A stretch of DNA of 64,000 nucleotides from contig BQMF02000016.1 in NCBI GenBank assembly GCA_027922465.2, positions 1,550,001 to 1,614,000 on the forward strand. The letters run 5' to 3'. The notes under the pieces were generated by a model that ran no database searches, had not been told where the DNA came from, and saw nothing but the letters and a program-made list of their open reading frames with translations. Origin of the DNA: Turritopsis dohrnii (Eukaryota > Cnidaria > Hydrozoa > Anthoathecata > Oceaniidae). The position numbers and the translations under genes are program-made. The first letter of the stretch is position 1. Every line of letters starts with the position of its first letter. Shown here piece by piece: positions 51,101 through 56,811 of this stretch.

Positions 51101-52597
51101 TTTTTTAAAACAAAAGCTAATAAAAAGTTAAAGTTTTTTCTCCCTACGTTTTGAGTGTATTGCTGTACTGATCAACGATTGGTTTTAAAAAATAAATAAG
51201 TAACACATCATGAAAAACCTGAAAAATGGTGATGTAACACTGTTGATGAAACACTTGATGTAGCACTGACTGCACACCAGAGGTTGTGATGACTTCGAAT
51301 CTGCTTCTGGTTGAACAGAAGTTGTACGAGCCGTTTATAAGGAAATTTGACGTTTATTGATACTGTGATACAGAGCAGGTGGACATGGGATAACCGACGT
51401 TTTTTGGGGTCCGTGATACAGGCGATGGGGTTACAAAAAATTTGGGTCTAATTTTTTTTATGGTACCCGTTTTTGTTTTTTGTTGGTTTTTTTTTATAAG
51501 GAACACCCTTATAAGTAAAAAAAAAGCGTATAAGAGGTTTACCATATGGATATGTTGACTTACCTTGGGTTACGAAAACCTTCTCTCATTATTGGTCAAG
51601 CTGTGAATGAGAAGACGGTCGTTTTATACGATTACAACAGGATCGAAAATACTGACCAATGCGGTTATATTGAGTTGTGCCTAGGTGTATTGAAGTTTAA
51701 GAAAAAATCAGCCTAGGATATTCTGATGTTGATGATGAAAGAGTTTCAGTTAACCATACACTGTATGATGATATGAGGAAAACGTAATCTTAACCAACTA
51801 GGCAATCCAAACCGACTAAGTAGTCCTAACGAACTAGGTAATCCTAACTGTCTAGGCAATCCTAACCGACTAGGTAATCCTAACCAACTAAGTAATCCTT
51901 ACTGATTAGGTAGTCCTAACCGACTAGGTAATCTTAACCGACTAAGTTATCCTAACCAACTAGGTAATCCTAACCGACTAGGCGATGATGAAATTTGAAG
52001 GAAATTTCGACTAATGTCACTAATTATTTCGAAATAATTAAATGTTATTATTTTGGCTGCCATGATTATTCCACCCGTCCGATGCTATGGTGTCCGTATT
52101 CTCGCTTCATCCATTAAATGTTTTCTTTGCTTAAAGATGATTGTGATTCACAATGAACACAAGGGTCTGCTGTTAAAGTATTAGCATTTTGTCCATCCAA
52201 CACGATAACTGTTTCAATATTTTTTGACTATAATCCTTGTAGAAATCATGTTTTGGAATTTTGTAAAGTCTATTCTAGTATACTTTCGAAAAACGTTTGC
52301 TTGATATTGTATCATAAACGTGCTGTTTTTATATAGCCCTGAAGTATCGATTTGTCCGCCCGACATAACAAGTACTTTTGTAACAGACCCACAATAAGTA
52401 AAATAAAGCTTGTATACTTAACAGGTCTTGACTATCTTCTGAATGAATCAATCTAACCAGTGTATTTTCTTGTGTTTCCTTCAGATGTTACGATCTCCAC
52501 TAGTGCTCAGTTACATGACGCATCGACGTCTACTGAAAACGACAACTACCCAACAAACCCACCACCCTCTGATGTACACGTGTTGTATCCAACTTGA
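24167..52597 (+). CDS. DMTF1: Cyclin D-binding Myb-like transcription factor (DMTF1-like)
   Basis: Nuclear DNA-binding protein; vertebrate DMTF1 activates the ARF-p53 route. Coding exons: 24167-24377, 25243-25392, 26047-26174, 35820-35924, 36385-36493, 36964-37040, 37534-37612, 37986-38207, 38382-38535, 45533-45607, 45682-45750, 46347-46429, 46555-46743, 47753-47863, 52485-52597. They join in frame to 1875 nt, 624 aa plus TGA; human DMTF1 is 760. Myb-type repeats run from about residue 236 to 480: GLWSNDEEELL, GLNRPLFAVYRKVLRMYD, GKYSPDELDKL, LGRSAASVKDRARLL, GKWEAWELEML, INWTEISDQM, RTDKQCRTKWLHFLNW, INWDEICSGW and VRSPQWLRQKWW. These align with human DMTF1 over the whole block. The flanking N- and C-terminal parts are acidic or polar and weakly conserved. 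The first ATG at 24167 was chosen because the frame upstream has no earlier ATG. Introns 3, 9 and 14 are 9.6, 7.0 and 4.6 kb and hold transposons plus an antisense gene. Confidence 0.93.
26455..26775. repeat. CGCGAAAATATGTCC-type degenerate repeat
   Basis: The motif CCGCGAAAATATGTCCGCGAAA recurs in at least five altered forms (26479-26500, 26669-26770) in DMTF1 intron 3. It looks like an old dispersed repeat; no terminal repeat is clear. Confidence 0.55.
26795..27245. repeat. Dispersed repeat, inverted relative to 47985-48420
   Basis: It contains AGCTCGTACAACTTGTGTTC, TTTGTATTTAGTTGATGTAC, CCATTTTGTGTGACTTAC, a (CAAA)n run and GAGAATCGGCTATTAATAT. The same blocks occur in reverse at 47985-48420, and parts again at 49076-49235. 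Confidence 0.75.
27255..29901. mobile_element. Inverted-repeat element with ATCTATAA subterminal arrays
   Basis: 2647 bp with 30-bp terminal inverted repeats, starting GTGACCGTCCATGGGAAAAA (one mismatch between ends), flanked by ATAT on both sides. Just inside each end lie arrays of CTATAATCTATAATC, palindromic overall (27285-27490 and 29690-29871). A second transposon (27778-28741) is nested inside. No recognisable transposase; the short frames at 28878-29307 show no family signature. Confidence 0.82.
27778..28741. mobile_element. CAGGCCTTGTCAGG transposon, longer copy
   Basis: 964 bp, same terminal repeats as 16765-17508 but opposite orientation, flanked on both sides by CTTAAT (6-bp target duplication). 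It holds about 250 bp (around 28370-28630) missing from the other copy. No ORF with family features. Confidence 0.88.
30594..30745. repeat. CTGTCAACAAGGACAG repeats at the DIRS 3' end
   Basis: Five spaced copies of CTGTCAACAAG(G/A)ACAG, at irregular 30-40 bp steps, just downstream of the recombinase stop. The core is an imperfect palindrome (CTGT...ACAG). Confidence 0.8.
30747..31718 (-). CDS. Tyrosine recombinase of DIRS-like element, intact
   Basis: 323 codons without a stop. It has the integrase-like N-terminal SAM-type domain (STMSTYNTALRNYQRFC) and a catalytic domain with the expected residues: Arg in GLLRCSEF, HSFRIGGAS (His-x-x-Arg), GRWSS (Trp at the second His position) and the nucleophile Tyr in DAYRHYLRI. 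In DIRS elements this enzyme integrates a circular cDNA in place of a DDE integrase. The start at 31718 follows the RNase H region, whose frame overlaps to 31649. The true start could lie slightly further in. The open frame contrasts with the decayed RT. Confidence 0.9.
   Translation of the reverse strand: MSQGGYSAYQSQSSGVVDPSGSVVFYQSNTLAPSTMSTYNTALRNYQRFCYSNGLSLFPVQEDGLIFFVSSLGSRLSFTTIRTYLAGIQFHSVMSGFPCQLSVFSRLFYTLRGIRRVQGPDFSRPPRHPITFRHLCIIHAQLQLLRYSDYDRRLLKAASALAFFGLLRCSEFTCTSPVMYDPNHTLLVYDVLFNVDQSIMAIHLRASKTDPFRTGSVVRIGATNNIVCPVRCTLDFLSLHHDRHLPLFTLQSGCFLTRSDIVTLLSRCLPGVPGVNTHSFRIGGASSAASSGVPDSVIQILGRWSSDAYRHYLRISDDSIRSD
31649..32914 (-). pseudogene. Reverse transcriptase and RNase H of DIRS element, broken
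   Basis: In transcript order: RT N-terminal segment LDLALWDHPNRAMVSFVLDG and FGFDIGFSGP-like FDIGFSGPIL; then an abrupt jump to HYLDDFLICG with most of the RT fingers and palm missing; then VGPTQVLTYLGI and VDISARTIRLPV, with a stop between them and another after LNTMLTG. RNase H follows with LYTDASGSGFGGYWG, HINVQELFAIV, IFTDNLAIV and HVPGHFNAAADFLSR. A frameshift lies near 31900-31950, and another near 32600 before the YLDD part. Confidence 0.85.
32808..33976 (-). pseudogene. Gag-like region of DIRS element, frameshifted
   Basis: VSDFSSWMVAWNNFIRC followed by a CELLQYQAIICDFA-type stretch in a shifted frame resembles the conserved DIRS gag domain (SWMEAW...LLxYQ). Downstream is a CCHC zinc knuckle, CFACRNVGHMASGC, then further Cys/His pairs (CRICSGPHHASQC). 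Upstream is a Ser/Thr/Gln-rich stretch. At least two frameshifts break it. Confidence 0.7.
34441..35819. other. Remainder of DMTF1 intron 3, nothing recognised
   Basis: AT-rich intronic sequence between the DIRS copy and the exon at 35820. No exon, repeat array or terminal repeat that I can support. Confidence 0.5.
36120..36190. repeat. MITE, CACTGCG family, partial
   Basis: Only the half with TTTCAATGGAAATGCACTCCTTCACAGAGATTTTTC is present, in a DMTF1 intron. Confidence 0.6.
37109..37318. repeat. MITE, GGGTCTGTTACAAAAG family, copy 1
   Basis: Ends GGGTCTGTTACAAAAGTATT and AGTACTTTTGTAACTGAC are inverted repeats. The interior (GAAATCATGTTTTGGAATTT, ATATAGCCCTGAAATATCGA) is shared with 52163-52390 and partly with 61714-61856. 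Confidence 0.85.
37698..37768. repeat. MITE, CACTGCG family, partial
   Basis: Diverged copy with GTATTTCTATAGAAATGCAC and ACGCAGTGATTTTTC; the other arm is damaged. In the DMTF1 intron after 37612. Confidence 0.6.
38222..38322. repeat. MITE, CACTGCG family
   Basis: AAATCACTGCGATGAAGAGC on the left and ATGCACTCCTTCGCAATGAT on the right. It starts about 15 bp after the DMTF1 exon ending at 38207. Confidence 0.8.
38700..38802. repeat. MITE, CACTGCG family
   Basis: AAAGTCACTGCGGCGAAGAG and TACTCCTTCATAGTGACTTG arms around TTTCTATAGAAA, in DMTF1 intron 9. Confidence 0.8.
38885..39195. repeat. CACTGCG-family MITE expanded into 35-38-bp tandem units
   Basis: The left part has CTTGCGACCGAGTGCATTT. 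The right part repeats ATGCGCACTATTTC(A/G)ATGG with AAATGCTCTTCAACGC three times (39057-39162) before the usual TTTTTGACGATTTTG end. Between them is a block (38940-39010) that also occurs at 59605-59690. Confidence 0.8.
39839..39956. repeat. MITE, CACTGCG family, best-preserved copy
   Basis: 118 bp with both outer ends: CCCAGTGGGCAAATTTGTC on the left, ACAAATTTGCACACTGG on the right. The inner inverted parts CGCTGCGATTAAGAGC and ACTCCTTCGCAGTGG flank TTTCTATAGAAA. Confidence 0.9.
40531..43910 (-). CDS. Mucin-like single-pass membrane protein, nested in DMTF1 intron
   Basis: Exons in transcript order: 43910-43691, 42820-42609, 41481-41448, 41201-40531; 1137 nt, 378 aa plus TAA, in phase. The 34-bp third exon is inferred from phase and splice sites, so it is the weakest part. 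A signal peptide (MLTSAILILFVITN) is followed by a Cys-containing ectodomain with CQDYNASPFEDGCRC and N-glycosylation sequons (NVS, NAS, NDT, NST, NIS). Then come about 190 residues very rich in Ser and Thr, expected to be O-glycosylated. A membrane segment WVILVSILIPLVVLAVIAAA follows, and a short basic tail YNRHRK. It is therefore a type I surface protein with a long stalk. I do not recognise the ectodomain family. The gene lies entirely within DMTF1 intron 9, on the opposite strand. Confidence 0.75.
42272..42381. repeat. MITE, CACTGCG family
   Basis: AAATCACTGCGAAGGAGTGC on the left and CATCGCAGTGATTTCG on the right, ending ATCCACTGGGA; in an intron of the nested membrane-protein gene. Confidence 0.85.
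42836..43265. mobile_element. TA-flanked MITE with AATAAACGCCGC repeats
   Basis: Starts TACCGTATTTCCTCTAATAA and ends with its complement at 43265; TA on both sides. Inside, GGCGTTTATTAGAGGGCGGC-type units recur six or more times. It stops 14 bp before the splice acceptor of the nested gene's second exon. Confidence 0.88.
43389..43478. repeat. MITE, CACTGCG family, shortened
   Basis: TGCCTAAATCGTCGAATAGTCACTGCG start and CAAGTTCTCCCACTGGG end; the middle is reduced. Confidence 0.65.
44942..45046. repeat. MITE, CACTGCG family
   Basis: AAATCTCTGTGAAGGAGTGC and TGGTCGCAGTGACTTTTTTG arms with TTTATAGAAATATACACAC between them. In DMTF1 intron 9. Confidence 0.8.
46903..47001. repeat. Hairpin MITE in DMTF1 intron 13
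   Basis: TTAAGTCCCAAAAAACCATC and CCACAGATGG with their complements (CCATCTGTGGA; GATGGTTTTCTAGGGATTTAA) about 45 bp apart. Confidence 0.75.
47219..47490 (+). pseudogene. hAT-type BED-like zinc finger fragment
   Basis: KKIDKAGVAICSWCNDEL then LLKHTVQCEKKHKENRK gives a C-x2-C...H-x-(4-8)-H/C pattern like the N-terminal zinc finger of hAT transposases. A stop precedes it, and the frame then runs into a minisatellite. It is a relic in DMTF1 intron 13, distinct from the 48390-48670 relic but probably from the same or a related element. Confidence 0.55.
47476..47690. repeat. 68-bp minisatellite upstream of DMTF1 exon 14
   Basis: Units start TCTCACTCTAATCACTAAG at 47476, 47544, 47612 and 47680 (last partial). 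Each unit contains two related halves, GATGGAGCGTGTAATGT and GATGGAGCGTGTATTGT. The array ends 62 bp before the exon at 47753. Confidence 0.95.
47985..48420. repeat. Dispersed repeat, other orientation of 26795-27245
   Basis: GTTGTACGAGCCGTTTATAA, ATTAATAGCCGATTCTCCGT, a (TTTG)n run and TCCACGTTGACTTGGCTTTG. Its first part recurs at 51305-51390 and its last part at 49076-49235. Confidence 0.8.
48390..48670 (+). pseudogene. hAT-type transposase C-terminal fragment
   Basis: The frame has no stop for about 90 codons. TNERMNNLMIMHVHKDRLND and RRRSKFGIF resemble the C-terminal dimerisation region of ZBED/hAT-like transposases. It has no start context and lies in DMTF1 intron 14. Confidence 0.55.
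49076..49235. repeat. Direct repeat of 48292-48460
   Basis: About 160 bp at over 95 percent identity by eye, including AACGTTTTGTTTTTATCATT and AAGCAGCAGTGGCAGAACG. It covers the start of the hAT-like fragment, so the fragment's first part is duplicated here and then breaks off. Confidence 0.88.
50130..50915. repeat. Diverged tandem duplication, about 480 bp period
   Basis: 50130-50440 and 50597-50915 share ordered blocks: GTAATT...GAAGATTGAC, AAAATAAAGAAT.TTTATGTCATTCAG, CATAGTGTCA and TTTCAA..TTCTTCAA-like ends, with many indels. Intronic, no coding signal. Confidence 0.7.
51786..51982. repeat. 18-bp minisatellite CCTAACCGACTAGGTAAT
   Basis: About 11 tandem units varying at a few positions (CGACTAGG, CAACTAAG, TGATTAGG). 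In DMTF1 intron 14. Confidence 0.95.
52163..52390. repeat. MITE, GGGTCTGTTACAAAAG family, copy 2
   Basis: Begins GGGTCTGCTGTTAAAGTATT and ends AGTACTTTTGTAACAGACCC. Interior matches 37109-37318 closely. It ends 95 bp before the last DMTF1 exon. Confidence 0.88.
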
Positions 52598-53776
52598 CGC
52601 ATGCGCAAATTACGAACCAATGGGCACCTGCATGCATGGAAATAAATATCGTAGAAGACGTAGACGTAGAAGCATCGTCTCGTATTACATGAACACTGCT
52701 TGTGTATCTTGAAGTATGGATCAAGAGACGATCTTTGAATTATGATGTTTGATAGGAGTGTTTCAAATCAAGTAAAAATGGGAGCGATCAGAAAGGTGGA
52801 AAATCTTCAGTATGTTATGATGGTAAATTGGCGAGTAATAATGCTTGGAACAGGTTTAAAATTTTGTGCTTCTCTCAGTTTAGCTATAAGAACTTTGTAC
52901 TTAACTTCTTACTGAGACTATGCTCGCAATTTCCGGTTTCAAGTGCAATGTTTTTTTTTTGCAGATGGGGTTTAAATCCGTATAAATTCGATAGTTATCA
53001 GATAACCTCTAATCTCTGCGTGATATACATCTCTGCGTGATTTCTTTCTGGAGTAAAAAGTGAAATGATTTCTCTGCGTTAGTACTCCAGTGTAGTGTGG
53101 ATGTTCTTTTCCGAAAAAAACAAAACATTTTCTCTTTCTCATCGAGCAGTGTATCCGATATTAAAACTATTACCGAATGAGACCTATCCGAAACGTGTGA
53201 TCATGAGCCAAACCATTTATCATTAGACGACCAGAAAACCATTTCACTTGAAATTTTCCACATCATTTGTTTAAAGAACATTCTTGCTGTCCATAAAAAG
53301 CCCTAAAAGAATCGCCCGATAAAACCTAGTTCGTTTGACCAAGTAGATTGAACTATCGGTATTGCGAAACACCGAATATATCGAATCATCTAGTTTGTAA
53401 AACTGGTTTTTCACCGAAAACACCGCACCGAAATCATACGAAAACGACATATATAACGAAGCTTTCGTGTGGCTTCAAAGTTCGTTTTTGTTGCGAGAGT
53501 TTGACCGAGAGTCATACATGCTGCTGAAATTTTTGTAATAAGTAACATCCAAATATATTAATATAATCTCTTCAATTCCACGATATGCTGTGTTTTCTTT
53601 CTTCGTGTTCTCTTCCGCCCTTTTCCCTTTCAGAGGGCGCTTTTATTGGAGAGGGAAGTTGCATAGATAGGGTTTATATAAATTTAATTTTATTTGCAAA
53701 GAAGCGTTTTTTCTCGGGATCCTAAACATCACTCGATATCTATCGAAGTTGACATATTCGTCAAAAGGTCGCCACA
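52598..53776. other. DMTF1 3' UTR and spacer
   Basis: No exon supported. CTCTGCGTGAT occurs three times near 53010-53075 as a short local repeat. Confidence 0.45.
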
Positions 53777-53939
53777 GTTGATTCACTAGGGACTTCACAA
53801 CCGGAACGGGAACGCCGTTCCGTAGTTAGGTTCTCGTTCCGGTTATGTGTAATAACGGGAATTAAGAAAGTGCGCGACTTCATAATGGCGCATTAAATTG
53901 TAAACAAACTTAAAAGCGTAAAAGACTGAAAGAGTAATA

Positions 53940-54800
53940 ATGGAGAAAAAAGACTTCTTACACCTTGCTCATTATGATAAAATTATTGATGGTGAAGAAT
54001 TTTTATTACTTCTGGATTTAGAAAAATCCTCTAATCTGTATCTACCATACTGGAGGTATGAGAAGTTCAGCTTGAATAATCTGGCTGAAGATGAGTGTCT
54101 GTCTGAATTTCGCATTGAAAAAGATGATATTCCAATTCTCAGAACAACCCCATAAATCCCTGAGAGAATAATTTGTTACAATGGCACGAATGTGTGTGGC
54201 CTCGAAAAGGTATGCATATCCCTGCAGATACTAAGATATGCTACCTACAATCCCTCACAAAAATTATTGAGACACCCCAGTTGGAAATGAAAACTCTGAA
54301 AATCATATGTCAAGGCCCCCCCTCCCCCAGAATTCAATGTTGTATGTGGCTTTCACACAAGCCAGGCAGCCCTGTGGATGGCTTTAATTAAGTACAACAT
54401 TGAATTCTGGGGGAAGGGGGAGGCTGTCTCATAATTTTTGTGAAGGATTGTAGGTTTGCTAGGCCTGTACCTGAACTTTGTATAATCAACAATGATATTC
54501 TCAACTTATTTTATGACCGATGCAGACATTTATTGATTGATATGAATCAGCCCTGGCTATCACCTAATAATCTCTAAATCTTTGCAAACATAGTGCACGA
54601 AAGTGATGCCCCATTGAACAACTGTTGAGGTTTCATAGATGGAACCTAAGACCTATATGTAGACCAAACGAAAATCAGAGGATTGTTTATAATGGGCACA
54701 AAAGAGTAGATTCAATAAAATTTCAATCAGTAGTAGCTCCTAATTGTTTATTTGCAAACTTATTTGTTTGCAGTTTCAGCCATCTTTCTTCCTTGAGCGT
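53940..54800 (+). pseudogene. HARBI1-like nuclease, broken
   Basis: It opens with an intact start: DGEEFLLLLDLEKSSN, LPYWRYEKFSLNNLAEDECL and EFRIEKDDIPIL, then a stop. It continues as RYAYPCRY-DMLP, is interrupted by the MITE at 54246-54452, then RFARPVPELCIINNDILNL, a stop before GFIDGT, and later CRPNENQRIVYNGHKRV and LKFQSVV-like IKFQSVVAPN. These are the conserved HARBI1/PIF transposase blocks in order. Several stops show it is dead. Confidence 0.85.
54246..54452. mobile_element. MITE inserted in the Harbinger relic
   Basis: Inverted ends TACAATCCCTCACAAAAATT and its complement at 54425-54452. Inner arms CAGAATTCAATGTTGTA and TACAACATTGAATTCTG also pair, so the whole unit folds. Removing it rejoins DMLP with RFARPVPE of the transposase. 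Confidence 0.9.
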
Positions 54801-55926
54801 TCACGTTTTCTCAGAACTTTAAAATGTGTGATTTCACGTTCGGAACAAACAGAGTGAACTTCAAAATTTCATGGGAATCACCTCGCGCATGCGCAGTCAA
54901 GCGATATTATGAAGTTCCCGTTCCCGTTTTCGAAATCTCATAAATCTCTCGAGGTCGCGCAAAATCTCGAACTATTTACTTCCAGATAGCGAGACTCGAC
55001 TGTACTTAGAAGAGCAATCATCAAATCATCATCAATCTTTGCGCCTTCCAAGTCTGAATCAGCTGAGACAAAGGGAATATCTTCTCATTAGTTAGGGTGC
55101 ATTTATTTTAAAAAGGGCGTTTATAAAACATCTTGATCTTGGAGAAGGCGTTAATTAGATGACACTTTCCCATAGTACGCCTACCACATTACCCAAAACA
55201 ACGATTTATTTCGTTTTCTGTTAAAAACCATCACATGACTCTCTCTGGCCATACTCTCTAAAGAGTTACAAGTAGCTTTTTACGAACAAAACAACAGAAA
55301 AGTGAATGCAAAGTGAAAGCATTTCACAAGCGAGTAAGTAGAATGCTGCTTTTTTAAATGTATGTTAAAAAGAAATAAGAACAGAATCTGTAGAGTTGAT
55401 GGCGTTTTCTACGAAAATTCCAATTATCTTATCCAAATTCGTAAGCATTACAAGAGATAATAGTTTGAAGACAAAATTAAAGAAGACATTATAATCCTGC
55501 TTTGATATAATAGTTGGAACAAATTACGCTATCATCAAGGAAGATTATTGGATAAGGGAAATGGTAGACTATAAATCATGGAGGGCAGTAGCGCGTTGTT
55601 GAAATACACAGTCATAAAATCTGCTATGCATAGCTCACTGATTGCTAACATGAATTTAATATTTTATTTGATATTTCAAGTCCTGTATATAATTATATGC
55701 AACCTTCAACAGCTGTATTGTTAAAAAGTTAAGCAACCCTGGGTACGAGTTTAGTATACACGTAATCATTACCTTGCCGGCATGTACATTTGTCCTCTGG
55801 GGGTATCCATAAAGTACGTACGCATGTTTTTGATATTTTTTGACCCCCTCCCCTCGTCTGTGAGCGTTCGTGTGCAAAGCAAAGACTCCTTCCCTACCGT
55901 ACACAACGTACATACTAATCACGAAT

Positions 55927-55953
55927 CCCCCCCCCCCCCCCCCCCCCCCCCCC
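55927..55953. repeat. Uninterrupted C27 homopolymer
   Basis: 27 consecutive C followed by TCT. The length in the assembly may be unreliable. Confidence 0.95.
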
Positions 55954-56243
55954 TCTAAACAAACTTCTTTCCAGGATTATTTTGTGATATCTCATGCACT
56001 TGGATAGATGCTTTTTAATCGTTTAGCTTCAATATCTCAGTCAGTGCTATTTTGTTTCTGTTTCAAATTCTCAATGTGTAAGTTATCAAATGTAAAATCT
56101 TCAATGAAAGATGTTTGGCATTTCAAAGATGTTTGTAAAAATCGGCATTCTGTCGCCTGCTATAAATTTTATACTTGCCTCGCTGACCTCGTCATTACCC
56201 CTTTCTTCCATGCTTTCTCCTTCACTGGTAATTTCTTTGCTAG

Positions 56244-56370
56244 TTTCGTCATTATGATGCTTCGTCATTATGGTGTTTCGTCATTATGTTGTTTCGTCAT
56301 CATGGTGTTTCGTCATTATGTTGTTTCGTCATCATGGTGTTTCGTCATCATAGTGTTTCGTCATCATGGT
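56244..56370. repeat. 18-bp tandem repeat TTTCGTCATCATGGTG
   Basis: About seven units alternating CATTATGTTG and CATCATGGTG between TTTCGT motifs. Confidence 0.93.
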
Positions 56371-56811
56371 GTTCGATTGAATGGTATTTCTATTACCTTC
56401 ATTGCTGCTTGGCAATGTTGTTCCAGCCTCGATAGGTTGAGAGCTATGAATGAAAAACTTTACTCTCCTAATATGTCTGGCTAACTTAAGCCTGGAAATT
56501 TCAAAATGGTGCACTGCTATAAACAATGATTCAAACTTTAAATGAACGCGAAGAAAACAGCTGATCACTGAAAAAAAGGTTTTTTTAGAATGCGTACGTA
56601 TACCCCCTCCACCATATTCAAACATACGCTTTTACAGTGACCCCCTCCCCCTCTCCCAACCCACGTCTTTGTAATTTAGAGATGACCCCTCTGGTGAACA
56701 CCCTTCAAAAATTCTAAAATTGCTAAACATGCTGAGGTTTTGCGGACAATATACCAAATATACCGTTTCATTTTTTCTTTCAGATTATTTTATTGTAAAT
56801 TGTAAATAACA

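Larger units (their letters stand above)
53777..54960 (+). mobile_element. PIF/Harbinger-type transposon relic
   Basis: It contains a HARBI1-like transposase remnant. The ends carry CCGGAACGGGAACG on the left and GTTCCCGTTCCCGTTTTCG on the right, probably imperfect terminal inverted repeats. Limits are approximate. Confidence 0.65.
54961..56811. other. Spacer upstream of CYB561
   Basis: No exon supported. It holds a C27 run, an 18-bp repeat array and C-rich tracts (56600-56655). TTTCAG at 56779-56784, 28 bp before the CYB561 ATG, suggests a 5' UTR intron. Confidence 0.45.

Noticed and set aside
51786..51982. CRISPR-like regular repeats
   Set aside because: Head-to-tail 18-bp units without spacers in animal DNA: a minisatellite.
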